Shown here: in pieces, positions 41,326-49,760 of the stretch | Layout of the letters: every line of letters starts with the position of its first letter | Numbering within the stretch: the first letter of the stretch is position 1 | Source: Bdellovibrionia bacterium | GTDB lineage: Bacteria > Bdellovibrionota > Bdellovibrionia > Bdellovibrionales > JAUICD01 | NCBI GenBank assembly: GCA_030427965.1 | Contig: JAUICD010000021.1 | Coordinates: 1 to 49,967 of the forward strand | Length of the DNA stretch: 49,967 nt | Reading direction: 5' to 3' | Translations under genes and position numbers: made by a program | Notes under the pieces: model-generated | What the model was told of the DNA's origin: nothing | Databases searched by the model: none | Seen by the model: the letters and a program-made list of their open reading frames with translations, nothing else

Positions 41326-41716
41326 GTCCAATTGCTCTGAGCCACTCTTCTGTCGGGGGGATGAGTTTTCGCACTTTCATATCAAAGAGACCGAAGCTGA
41401 AGACAGCAATGCAGGCGTCTTTGCCATCTGCTTTGACCATGGTTTGCTGCATTTTTGAAACTCGACCTTCGTAATTCAAAACTTTGCTAACAATGATCAC
41501 TTTCTCGCGGAGCAAAAGCTCTCGACGAAATTGAACTTCAACTCCAAGTACAATCGGACCTTGTTGGATTTTTTGAATATGTCGAAGCCCATAGCCGTTT
41601 GCTGTTATTAGGTCCCATCTTGCTTCTTCAAAAAGAGTGAGGTAGGTGGCGTTGTTCACATGGCCAAAGGTGTCTAGGTGAGATTCTTTGACCTCAAATT
41701 CAAAACGAAATTCCAT
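41303..41716 (-). CDS. acyl-CoA thioesterase, 4HBT/hot-dog family
   Basis: A 137-residue protein with the YbgC-like signature 'HLDTFGHVNNATYLTLFEEAR' region (Asp in 'DTFGHVNN' is the usual catalytic residue) and later 'VQFRRELLLREKVIIVSKV'. It hydrolyses acyl-CoA or related thioesters in the cytoplasm; the true substrate is unknown. It diverges from acnA with a 129-bp spacer. Confidence 0.87.
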   Translation of the reverse strand: MEFRFEFEVKESHLDTFGHVNNATYLTLFEEARWDLITANGYGLRHIQKIQQGPIVLGVEVQFRRELLLREKVIIVSKVLNYEGRVSKMQQTMVKADGKDACIAVFSFGLFDMKVRKLIPPTEEWLRAIGLKDAPQK

Positions 41717-41845
41717 TTAAAAAATATAGTATGAGGGAAGGTCGAAGTCCCTCTATAACGCCAAGTGTCCCAGACCCCATCACAGATGATCAACTGGCGT
41801 TCATCTGCTATATTCACAATGCTAGAAAAATCGAAGGAGACCTCT

Positions 41846-44518
41846 ATGGCTGGGCAAGACCTGTTTGGAAATGACACATTAAAAGCAAAACGCCAAATTG
41901 AAGCGGGCGGTAAAAAATATGACTACTACAGTTTTGATGCAGTCAAAGAGTTTGGAGATATAGCTCGGCTTCCAAAGAGCCTTATGGTTCTTTTAGAAAA
42001 TCTGTTGAGATTTGAAGATGGAAAGTCTGTTACAGTCGATGATATCAAGGCACTTTCCAATTGGACAAAAAATAAAGATTTAAAACGAGAAATTGCATAT
42101 CACCCGGCGCGTGTGTTGATGCAGGATTTTACAGGAGTTCCTGGTGTCGTGGATTTAGCAGCCATGAGAGATGCTGTGAAAGCATTGGGTGGGGATCCTC
42201 AAAAGATCAATCCACTTACGCCTGTTGACCTTGTTATTGATCACTCTGTTTCAATTGATAAATTTGGGACGAGTGAAGCATTTGAGTATAATGTTGCTAA
42301 AGAGTTTGAGAGAAACAAAGAGCGCTATGAGTTTTTAAAGTGGGGACAAGGTGCATTTAAGAACTTCCGCGTTGTCCCTCCAGGCACTGGAATATGTCAT
42401 CAAGTGAATTTGGAATATTTGGGACAAGTTGTTTGGACAAATGAAGATGGTGGAACTTCAGTTGCTTATCCCGACACTTTGGTGGGAACAGATAGCCATA
42501 CGACAATGATCAATGGACTTGCGATTTTAGGTTGGGGAGTTGGTGGTATTGAAGCTGAGGCCGCGATGCTTGGGCAACCCATTTCAATGCTGATTCCTGA
42601 AGTTGTAGGGTTTAAGTTAAAAGGAAAACTCAAAGAAGGAACGACTGCAACAGACTTGGTGTTAACTGTAACTCAAGAGTTGCGAAAACTGGGTGTTGTT
42701 GGGAAATTTGTAGAATTCTATGGCCCTGGTTTGAACGAACTCACTCTTGCTGATCGTGCAACGATTGCCAATATGGCGCCTGAATACGGTGCCACTTGTG
42801 GTTTCTTTCCAATTGATCAAGAAACAATCAATTATATGAAGTTTACAGGCCGGGACCCAGAGCGTGTGGAGCTTGTTGAAAAATACGCTAAAGCTCAAGG
42901 AATGTGGAGAGAGGATTCCATTGACCCTGAGTTTAATACAACTATGGAGCTTGATATTTCAACAGTTGAGCCGAGCCTTGCTGGCCCAAGAAGACCACAA
43001 GATAGAATCACTTTAAGTGATGTTCCGGGGTCCTACCAAAATGAATTTTCTAAAGTTGAAGCTGGTAGTGACAAAGCAAAAGTTGAAGGAGCTGACTATA
43101 GCCTCTCTAATGGAGATGTTGTTATCGCTGCAATTACAAGTTGTACAAACACTTCAAACCCGTCAGTGATGATTGCTGCGGGACTCGTTGCTAAAAAAGC
43201 AATTGAAAAAGGAATTGAAGTCAAACCTTGGGTGAAGACTTCCCTTGCTCCAGGGTCTCAAGTGGTATCAGATTACTTAAATGCATCTGGCTTACAAAAA
43301 GATCTAGATGCGTGTGGATTCAATTTGGTTGGATATGGTTGTACAACATGTATTGGAAACTCAGGTCCACTTCCAGAAAACATCTCAAAAGCAATTGAGA
43401 GTAATAATTTAGTTGCGTGCTCAGTTCTTTCTGGAAATAGAAATTTTGAAGGGCGTGTGAACCCTCAAACCAGGTTCAACTATCTTGCGTCCCCACCTCT
43501 TGTTGTGGCCTATGCTTTGGCTGGAAATATGAAGATTGATGTTTTCAACGATCCGATTTCTCAATCAAAAGATGGAAAAGATGTATTCTTGAAAGACATA
43601 TGGCCGACTCACGCTGAAGTTCAAGGTGTCTTAAGGGATTTTTTAACATCCAATATGTACAAGTCACGTTATGCCAATGTTTTTGAAGGACCTAAACAGT
43701 GGCAAGAAATCAAAACTTCCACAGGACTGACGTACGATTGGGTGGAGTCGAGCACTTATGTAAAGAACCCACCGTTTTTTGAAGGAATGAAAAAAGATAC
43801 AACGACGGTTTCAGATATTGAGGGAGCTCGCATTTTGGCTCTTCTTGGTGATAGTACAACGACGGATCATATTTCTCCAGCTGGAGCGATAAAAGAAGAC
43901 AGTCCTGCAGGTGATTATTTAAAAGAAAATGGAGTTTCTAAAGCAGACTTTAACTCTTTTGGCTCACGACGCGGAAACCATGAAGTGATGATGCGCGGAA
44001 CTTTTGGAAATATTCGACTCAGAAATGAATTGGCTCCTGGAACAGAGGGTGGAGTGACTCGTTTTAAACCATCCAATGAAGAGATGTCGATTTTTGATGC
44101 TTCAATGAAATATCAAGCTGAAGGTACTCCTCTTGTGGTGATTGCTGGGCAGCAGTACGGAATGGGTTCTTCACGTGATTGGGCTGCCAAAGGCACAACC
44201 CTTTTGGGAGTTCGAGCCGTGATTGCAGAAAGTTTTGAAAGAATTCACCGATCCAATTTGATTGGTATGGGCGTTTTACCACTTGAGTTTGAAAAGGGAG
44301 TCACGCGTTCCACACTAGGCTTGAGTGGTGATGAGAAGCTCACAATTCGTGGACTGAGTTCTATAAAACCTCGATCTCAAATGGATGTTGAGATTGAGAC
44401 AAAAGATGGGAATCAGAAAAAGATTGCAGTGAACTGCAGAATCGACACTATCGATGAGTTGGAGTATTATCGAAATGGCGGCATACTCCATTATGTGCTG
44501 AGAAATCTAGTAAATTAA
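41846..44518 (+). CDS. acnA: aconitate hydratase A
   Basis: Interconverts citrate and isocitrate in the citric acid cycle. The 890-residue protein has the expected order of regions: 'YHPARVLMQDFTGVPGVVDL', 'HSVSIDKFG', 'GTDSHTTMINGLAILGWGVG', the cluster cysteines in 'AITSCTNTSNPSVM' and 'GYGCTTCIGNSGPL', and the swivel domain 'GSSRDWAAKGTTLLGVRAVI'. GAAGGAG with 6-nt spacing fixes ATG at 41846; a longer open frame to 41765 is not needed. It stands alone, with no recognisable terminator at its 3' end. Confidence 0.97.
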   Translation: MAGQDLFGNDTLKAKRQIEAGGKKYDYYSFDAVKEFGDIARLPKSLMVLLENLLRFEDGKSVTVDDIKALSNWTKNKDLKREIAYHPARVLMQDFTGVPGVVDLAAMRDAVKALGGDPQKINPLTPVDLVIDHSVSIDKFGTSEAFEYNVAKEFERNKERYEFLKWGQGAFKNFRVVPPGTGICHQVNLEYLGQVVWTNEDGGTSVAYPDTLVGTDSHTTMINGLAILGWGVGGIEAEAAMLGQPISMLIPEVVGFKLKGKLKEGTTATDLVLTVTQELRKLGVVGKFVEFYGPGLNELTLADRATIANMAPEYGATCGFFPIDQETINYMKFTGRDPERVELVEKYAKAQGMWREDSIDPEFNTTMELDISTVEPSLAGPRRPQDRITLSDVPGSYQNEFSKVEAGSDKAKVEGADYSLSNGDVVIAAITSCTNTSNPSVMIAAGLVAKKAIEKGIEVKPWVKTSLAPGSQVVSDYLNASGLQKDLDACGFNLVGYGCTTCIGNSGPLPENISKAIESNNLVACSVLSGNRNFEGRVNPQTRFNYLASPPLVVAYALAGNMKIDVFNDPISQSKDGKDVFLKDIWPTHAEVQGVLRDFLTSNMYKSRYANVFEGPKQWQEIKTSTGLTYDWVESSTYVKNPPFFEGMKKDTTTVSDIEGARILALLGDSTTTDHISPAGAIKEDSPAGDYLKENGVSKADFNSFGSRRGNHEVMMRGTFGNIRLRNELAPGTEGGVTRFKPSNEEMSIFDASMKYQAEGTPLVVIAGQQYGMGSSRDWAAKGTTLLGVRAVIAESFERIHRSNLIGMGVLPLEFEKGVTRSTLGLSGDEKLTIRGLSSIKPRSQMDVEIETKDGNQKKIAVNCRIDTIDELEYYRNGGILHYVLRNLVN

Positions 44519-44561
44519 GAATTTATCTTCGAGCTCTCTAGCATGACCTTTTCAAACTGAC

Positions 44562-44747
44562 CTACAATCGTAATTCTGGCAGGTGGCAAGGGGCCGAGCC
44601 TGGTCCTCTGGCTATAAAGGACAGGAGCTTTTCATGGGGTGGTAGGTGTAGGTCACCACCTCTAGACAGGTGTAGTAACAAAAAACCAAAACAGGAACAG
44701 ATTTCGATACTGAAGGCCACTAAAAAATAATAAAGAATCAAGTTCAT
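44562..44747 (-). CDS. doubtful 61-residue membrane ORF
   Basis: ATG at 44747 opens a frame whose first ~28 residues are hydrophobic ('LILYYFLVAFSIEICSCFGF') and whose tail is Pro/His/Arg-rich. It lies 31 bp downstream of the secreted-protein gene on the same strand. There is no ribosome-binding site, and the region contains pairing segments (CCTGGTCCT/AGGACAGG around 44599-44625, and GGTGG/CCACC around 44638-44660) that suggest structure rather than coding. Kept as a low-confidence candidate in a 260-bp spacer that has no other gene. Confidence 0.25.
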   Translation of the reverse strand: MNLILYYFLVAFSIEICSCFGFLLLHLSRGGDLHLPPHEKLLSFIARGPGSAPCHLPELRL

Positions 44748-44778
44748 GTAGAGAGCAAGATGTCACACTTCAGAGGTT

Positions 44779-45174
44779 TTAGTTTAGCTTATCTGAGTTT
44801 TCTGACTTCTTTGTAGCTGCACGCATTCGGATTTGAAACTCAGGAAGATGGTCTAAGGAAGCAGTTCGCTTGGTTCGGTTGTCAATTTTCGGACGGACCA
44901 TTGGGTGTGTTTTCTTATAATCGGGACCAAGTTCCGGGTGCTCGATACCTTCACCAGCAATTTCATCTTCCAAGACTTCTTTAGGGAAAACAGGAGTTAC
45001 ATCCTTTGCTCCTTCAACAAATTCAAATTGTTGAGATGTGGAAGTCTGCAGCTCGCCCTCTTCTGTGTAACTCTGAATTTCGTTCTCAAAGGATTCAAAA
45101 TCATCCATTGCAAGAGATGTACTTGCGAATTGAAGTGTGATCAAAAGACTTAGAATTTTTATAGTGGTTCTCAT
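44779..45174 (-). CDS. small acidic secreted protein of unknown function
   Basis: A 131-residue protein with a signal peptide ('IKILSLLITLQFASTSLA') behind a G-rich site 4-10 nt before ATG 45174. The mature part starts with an acidic stretch ('MDDFESFENEIQSYTEEGEL') and has no cysteine. No family recognised. It is divergent from the DUF692 gene, with about 260 bp between them that include the long hairpin; its lack of cysteine makes it a poor candidate for a DUF692 substrate. Confidence 0.65.
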   Translation of the reverse strand: MRTTIKILSLLITLQFASTSLAMDDFESFENEIQSYTEEGELQTSTSQQFEFVEGAKDVTPVFPKEVLEDEIAGEGIEHPELGPDYKKTHPMVRPKIDNRTKRTASLDHLPEFQIRMRAATKKSENSDKLN

Positions 45175-45319
45175 ATGGCCCCCCAGCACACTTTTATATA
45201 AAGCAATGGGGATGCCACTTAGACATATGTATTTTCAATAGGTTAGATGGGGTTTTCTGGAGGGAAGTAGATAGAATTTTGAATGTCGTCAATACAGTTT
45301 ATAGAGGTGTTAGTTCTCT

Positions 45320-45413
45320 AACAGGGTTAAGGGGCAATCACCTTTTTGCGTATCACTGCGTCGAATAGGGCTTCGACACGATGATATACAAAAAGGTGAT
45401 AGACACCCTGGTT
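45320..45413 (+). repeat. long imperfect hairpin upstream of the DUF692 gene
   Basis: Arm 45337-45365 (begins ATCACCTTTTTG) pairs with arm 45372-45400, with 24 of 29 positions complementary and a 6-nt loop; an outer CAGGGT (45322-45327) also pairs with ACCCTG (45405-45410). The hairpin ends about 25 bp before the DUF692 start codon, so it would lie in the leader RNA. It may be a regulatory structure, a terminator of attenuator type, or a palindromic mobile-element remnant. Confidence 0.65.
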
Positions 45414-45435
45414 GAAAACCTGAGATGTATTGAAA

Positions 45436-46311
45436 ATGGTATCAAATCGAGACAATTTGGGCTTTGTAGGTGTGGGACTGAGGAGCGTTCACTATGCTGA
45501 TGTTCTTGAGGGACGTGTTTCGGGTGTTGATTTTTTTGAAGCCATCTCTGAGAACTTCATGGATTCAAAGGGCCGACCGCGTATCATTTTAAGAAAAGTT
45601 CGTGAAAAATTCCCAATTGCACTTCATGGAGTTTCACTTTCGATCGCCTCTACGGATCCACTAGACTACAAATACTTGAGTGGACTTGATGAACTTTATC
45701 AGGAAATAGATCCAATTCGCACTTCAGACCACCTTTGTTGGACCGGGGTTTTAGGAAAAAATGGCCATGATCTTTTTCCCATTCCGTATACCAATGAGGC
45801 TATAGAGCATATTGTAAATCGAATTGATGAAGTGCAAAACTATTTGAGGCGCGAGCTGATTTTTGAAAACGTCTCAGCGTACTTGGGCTTCAATGAATCA
45901 GAGATGTCAGAGTGGGAGTTTGTCTCTCAAATTCTAGAAAAATCTGGAGCAGGCTTTTTATGTGATCTCAATAATATATACGTTAATTCGTTTAACTTTG
46001 ATTTCAATCCTTTTGAATATCTAAAAAGAATAGACCTTAAAAAAATCCAACAAATTCATTTGGCAGGATTTACAGATCGGACCAAATTTTATTTTGACAC
46101 TCATTCTCGCCCTGTCTGCGACGAAGTTTGGCAGATGTACAAGTGGTTATGGGAAAATGGTGTGAAATCACCTGTTATGGTGGAGTGGGATCAAGATATA
46201 CCTGATTTTGATACATTGAAAAACGAAGCACTGAAAGTGAATGACTATAGAGGTGAGGAGAGAGATGAAAATTCGAGATCGTCAGATTCAGTTTCTGAAC
46301 TCGGTTTCTAG
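45436..46311 (+). CDS. DUF692 family (MNIO) putative RiPP-modifying oxygenase
   Basis: A 291-residue protein of the multinuclear non-heme iron oxidative enzyme family (relatives MbnB, TglH, BufB), which modify cysteine or other residues of ribosomal peptides. Metal-binding positions typical of the TIM-barrel core are seen (numbered from TTG 45430): His66 ('ALHGVSLSI'), Asp100/His101 ('SDHLCW'), His113, Glu146 ('FENVSAYLGF'), Asp179/Asn181 ('CDLNNIYVN'), His210 ('HLAGF'), Asp223/His225 ('DTHSRPV') and Glu252 ('VEWD'). ATG 45436 is preferred over TTG 45430. The 3' end overlaps the DUF2063 gene by 47 bp. No precursor peptide gene is seen within reach. Confidence 0.88.
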   Translation: MVSNRDNLGFVGVGLRSVHYADVLEGRVSGVDFFEAISENFMDSKGRPRIILRKVREKFPIALHGVSLSIASTDPLDYKYLSGLDELYQEIDPIRTSDHLCWTGVLGKNGHDLFPIPYTNEAIEHIVNRIDEVQNYLRRELIFENVSAYLGFNESEMSEWEFVSQILEKSGAGFLCDLNNIYVNSFNFDFNPFEYLKRIDLKKIQQIHLAGFTDRTKFYFDTHSRPVCDEVWQMYKWLWENGVKSPVMVEWDQDIPDFDTLKNEALKVNDYRGEERDENSRSSDSVSELGF

Positions 46312-47020
46312 TAAAAGCCCAGAAGCTCCGACGGCTTTCCACCCTTCAGGAACATTGAGTGCCGAAGAAGCTATTGGGGTGTATCAAGAAGCGTATTTAG
46401 CGCGACTCACGGAAGCTCTTGGTGAAATTTTTGAGAGTATTTGGGAAGTGCTAGGTGATGATCGTTTTTATCTCTTAGCAAATAGGTACTTCGATTTTTA
46501 CCCACCTCAAAGTTACAATCTAAACGATGTTGGTAGAAATTTTGTAAACTTTTTATCAAAATCCAAAGAAGTACGTGACTTCCCATTTATTGTTGAAATG
46601 GCAGATTTTGAAAGTCAGGTCTTTGATGTTTTTCATAAAGAATCAATCAAATCTCCTCATATAAATTTTGAAGCAATTGAGTCAGACTTTCGTATTTGTT
46701 TTTTTGGATGTGTTCGGTTTTTAAATTACTCCTATAATGTCCATGAAATTTGGCTAAAAGCAAAAGCGGGCGATGAGGTGACAGATATCTCAGAAGAACT
46801 TTCTTCCTATATGATTTTCACCAAAAATCAAAATGTGATTGTTGAAAAAATGAACTTGCATCAATATAGGTTTGGCAAAGAACTTATGTTGGGACGAAGC
46901 TTTATGGAGACTTTAGATACTTTTGAGAAAGAATTTCTAGATATCAGTCCAGATGAAGTTCAAGATATGTTTGAAATCTTTCGTGAATCAGGTGTGATTC
47001 GTGAATGGACCTTGCTTTAA
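46265..47020 (+). CDS. DUF2063-family protein, likely partner of the DUF692 enzyme
   Basis: A 251-residue protein. The N-terminal DUF2063 pattern is clear: 'EEAIGVYQEAYLARLTEALG', 'FESIWEVLGDDRFYLLANRY', and 'PPQSYNLNDVGRNFVNFL'. In bufferin and related clusters, BufC/DUF2063 proteins serve as the recognition partner that brings the precursor peptide to the DUF692 enzyme. GAGGAG 4 nt before ATG 46265 supports this start; ATG 46241 is an alternative. The gene overlaps the 3' end of the DUF692 gene, so the two are translationally linked. Confidence 0.85.
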   Translation: MKIRDRQIQFLNSVSSKSPEAPTAFHPSGTLSAEEAIGVYQEAYLARLTEALGEIFESIWEVLGDDRFYLLANRYFDFYPPQSYNLNDVGRNFVNFLSKSKEVRDFPFIVEMADFESQVFDVFHKESIKSPHINFEAIESDFRICFFGCVRFLNYSYNVHEIWLKAKAGDEVTDISEELSSYMIFTKNQNVIVEKMNLHQYRFGKELMLGRSFMETLDTFEKEFLDISPDEVQDMFEIFRESGVIREWTLL

Positions 47021-47089
47021 GTCGAGCGAGGAGTCCAAAACAGCTTTATTTTGTTTTAGCCCCTAAAAACGAAGTGTAACCTAGAACTT

Positions 47090-48061
47090 ATGGAGATCAA
47101 GCTTTGGGGTGTCCGTGGGTCTTTGCCCATTGCACATACACCTGAGGAAATCACTTCGCGACTCGTAGAGCTTTCTGATGGACTGGTGAAATCTGTCAAA
47201 AGAGGGGATTCGGTCGATGACTACTTAGCAAGTTTGCCTAGATGGCAAATGGCAGGTCACGGGGGTGAGACCACATGTATGGAAGCAAAGTCAAAATCCA
47301 CGCGAGTGATTGTAGATGGCGGAACAGGTATCAGACGCCTTGGTGACAAACTCATGAGTGGGCCTTGTGGTAAAGGTAAGGGAGAAGTGCATATACTTTT
47401 CACTCACTTTCACTGGGATCACCTAATTGGAATGAATTACTTCAAACCCATTTATGTTCCTGGGAACAAGATTCATATGTATGCCGTTCAACCAGAACTG
47501 GAAGAAGCCATTCGTCTGATGTTCAGGAAACCGTTTTTTCCAGTTGAATTTGAAATGTTAGGTGCAGACACATTTTTTCATCAGATACCTGAAAGAAAAC
47601 CATTGAAACTTGGTGACATTAAAACGACCCCTTATTTGGTGGACCATCCAGATCCTTGCTATGGGTTTAAGTTTGAATCAAGTGGGAAAGCATTTTCATT
47701 TTGCACGGACACTGAGACCACACGTAGATCACGAGAAGAAATGGGTGAAGATGCTGCTCTTTACGAAGATATTGAATTACTGATTTATGATGCTCAGTAC
47801 ACTCTTGATGAAATGGCTGATAAAATCAATTGGGGGCATTCTGCAGGGCCAATTGGAATTGATATTGGTTTAAGAGAAAAGATCAAAAAAATCCTCTTTG
47901 TGCATCATGACCCAGGGGCGGATGACATCAGAATCAATGAGGCTGAAAAAGAAACACGAGCCTATTATGAAAAGCAATTGGAAAGAATGAAGAAATCTGG
48001 ACAGGAGGTCCATAAAATTGACTGGTCATTTGCCTATGAGGGGCAAGAAGTACAGCTTTAA
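47090..48061 (+). CDS. metallo-beta-lactamase-fold hydrolase
   Basis: A 323-residue cytoplasmic protein of the MBL superfamily. The fold motifs are 'KLWGVRGSLP' at the N-terminus, 'VDGGTGIRRLG', the metal motif 'HILFTHFHWDHLIGM' (HxHxDH), 'LVDHPDPCYGF' (later His) and 'FVHHDP' near the end. The 'GVRGSxP' start is common in the PhnP/cyclic-phosphodiesterase-like and MBL proteins often placed beside signalling genes. The substrate is unknown. It follows the DUF2063 gene by 69 bp and overlaps the next gene by 26 bp. Confidence 0.9.
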   Translation: MEIKLWGVRGSLPIAHTPEEITSRLVELSDGLVKSVKRGDSVDDYLASLPRWQMAGHGGETTCMEAKSKSTRVIVDGGTGIRRLGDKLMSGPCGKGKGEVHILFTHFHWDHLIGMNYFKPIYVPGNKIHMYAVQPELEEAIRLMFRKPFFPVEFEMLGADTFFHQIPERKPLKLGDIKTTPYLVDHPDPCYGFKFESSGKAFSFCTDTETTRRSREEMGEDAALYEDIELLIYDAQYTLDEMADKINWGHSAGPIGIDIGLREKIKKILFVHHDPGADDIRINEAEKETRAYYEKQLERMKKSGQEVHKIDWSFAYEGQEVQL

Positions 48062-48554
48062 AGAGTTTATCATCCGATTCACCCTCATTATTTTTATTTC
48101 AACCCCAACTTGGTCTTCGACCACTTTGTTTGGTGTTGTGCAGCCCGGTCTTTTGGTTGATGGCCGTGTGGTGGGTGGAGGTATTTTAACTCTTAAACAT
48201 CTTAAGACAGGAAGTCGTGTGAGAAGAGGAGAGTTCATCGGGTGGTCACATAAGGGTGGGAAAGATACAGAATTGCGTGCTCCTGCATCAGGGGTTTTAA
48301 GATGGGTGATTTCGATCAATGAGAGATTTCAAGGCCTAGATACGGTTTACCAAATTTTAGATATCAAAAAGAAAGAACTGGAAATTTCCCACGAAGGTGT
48401 GCCAAGAGGGGTTTACACAATTGTTGGTAAAAAGAAAAAGATACAGTTTTCTCAAGTGAAATTGAATAGTGTTGAAAGCACGCGATTTCCACTAAAGAAT
48501 ACAGTTGACCTTCGTCTAGGTGAAATTGTCACTCTAAAGGTCATGAAAAACTAA
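48036..48554 (+). CDS. secreted protein with a possible barrel-sandwich (lipoyl-like) domain
   Basis: A 172-residue protein with a signal peptide ('FIIRFTLIIFISTPTWS'). The mature part has the pattern 'GGGILTLKHLKTGSRVRRGE..GW...LRAPASGVLRWV', which resembles biotinyl/lipoyl-like barrel-sandwich domains of periplasmic adaptors or SAF-like proteins, but is too short to assign. ATG at 48036 overlaps the upstream MBL gene; TTG 48018 is also in frame. The gene is followed by the transglycosylase-like gene 33 bp later. Confidence 0.6.
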   Translation: MRGKKYSFKEFIIRFTLIIFISTPTWSSTTLFGVVQPGLLVDGRVVGGGILTLKHLKTGSRVRRGEFIGWSHKGGKDTELRAPASGVLRWVISINERFQGLDTVYQILDIKKKELEISHEGVPRGVYTIVGKKKKIQFSQVKLNSVESTRFPLKNTVDLRLGEIVTLKVMKN

Positions 48555-48587
48555 GATTTCTTAAATGAAGCTCCGATAAATAGACTG

Positions 48588-49760
48588 ATGCAACTCTTGC
48601 TTCTTGTATTTTCAACATTGATTTCTTTGGTCGCATTTGGACAAGATTCAGAGGAGTTGAACCCGTCTGCAACTATCACTCCGCCTTCTCAAGCAGCCTT
48701 AAGCGCAACAATGTATTCGATTCCGGGTTTCAGGTGGAACAATGTGGCGGACTACTGTGAGCAATACAAAGAGTGTAGCAAGACAGGCTACGCATTGAGG
48801 AACAGTCGAGTTGAAGTTTTGGGATTTACTCAAGTAAATGGTACTAAGAATGGGCATGCTGAGGGAATATTTTTTGAAGTTCGTGCTGTCACCAATTTAG
48901 GTGTAAAACGCGGATGGGTACATGAGAGCTATATCACCCCTGACATCCCTGTGAAGCAATGCTCAAGTAGTGAGTTCTCAGAGTATTTATCAGATAGTCA
49001 GAAAGTATTAGAGATAGCTTTAAGAGATGATGATCTTGTCGTTCCAGCAATTGCAAATTCAAGTAAATTCTCACGTGGCTGTAGAAACTTTATAGATGAA
49101 TATGGAAATTTGGGGGCATTTGGACGTCGATTATTAGAGGCTATTGATACAGTGGAAAAAGAATACAAAGACACTTACAATTCATCGTGTTTTTATAATG
49201 ACATTGATGTTTCTTCAATTTGCCCAAATTTCAAAGATTTAACAGAGCCAATGAAAAAGAAATTTTGGGCCTATGCGTTTGCTTCAATAGCGGAAGCTGA
49301 AAGCAGTTGTAATCCAACAGGGCATAATCGCAATGGAACAAATGACAGGGCTGATGGACTTTTTCAACTGGAGTTCAGTTGGGATCAGCGTCGAACATCG
49401 GGAAGAGATGAGAGGTTTTGTCGTACTGAAAAAGGTGGAACAAACACTCAGGATTTGAGATTTCAAGCTGAATGTGCGACCTCAATCATGAGAGATTTGC
49501 AATGCGTTTATCCATGTTACCCAAAGTACCAGAGGTACTGTCTTGTAACAAAAGGTCGTAAAGGTACAACTAAATCGGGTAAAAGGGTATATAGTGAATC
49601 AAAAGCTTATGAAGAATGTTTGAATCAGTATGAAGCCGTTGGAAAACAATGGTGTGCGAGTAAAAGAAAGAGTATACACTCAGATATGTACTGGCATGAG
49701 CTTCAAGGACCAAATATGAAAATATCACGTTTGATTAAACAGTTTCCGGGGTGTAACTGA
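48588..49760 (+). CDS. secreted protein with SH3-like region and transglycosylase-like (lysozyme-fold) domain
   Basis: A 390-residue protein with a signal peptide ('LLLLVFSTLISLVAFG'). About residues 60-115 look SH3-like ('NSRVEVLGF...VKRGWVHESYI'). About 225-300 match an SLT/lysozyme-like core: 'FASIAEAESSCNPTGHNRNG' with Glu238 as the likely catalytic residue, then 'ADGLFQLEFSW' at the GLMQ position. Many cysteines suggest disulfides in the exported protein. Cleavage of peptidoglycan is inferred; in a predatory bacterium this could act on prey wall, but that is speculation. The stop overlaps the next start (TGATG). Confidence 0.75.
   Translation: MQLLLLVFSTLISLVAFGQDSEELNPSATITPPSQAALSATMYSIPGFRWNNVADYCEQYKECSKTGYALRNSRVEVLGFTQVNGTKNGHAEGIFFEVRAVTNLGVKRGWVHESYITPDIPVKQCSSSEFSEYLSDSQKVLEIALRDDDLVVPAIANSSKFSRGCRNFIDEYGNLGAFGRRLLEAIDTVEKEYKDTYNSSCFYNDIDVSSICPNFKDLTEPMKKKFWAYAFASIAEAESSCNPTGHNRNGTNDRADGLFQLEFSWDQRRTSGRDERFCRTEKGGTNTQDLRFQAECATSIMRDLQCVYPCYPKYQRYCLVTKGRKGTTKSGKRVYSESKAYEECLNQYEAVGKQWCASKRKSIHSDMYWHELQGPNMKISRLIKQFPGCN

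Noticed and set aside
44779..45174. Acidic secreted protein as precursor peptide of the DUF692 pathway
   Set aside because: It is on the opposite strand, has no cysteine in its mature part, and no core-peptide-like repeat.
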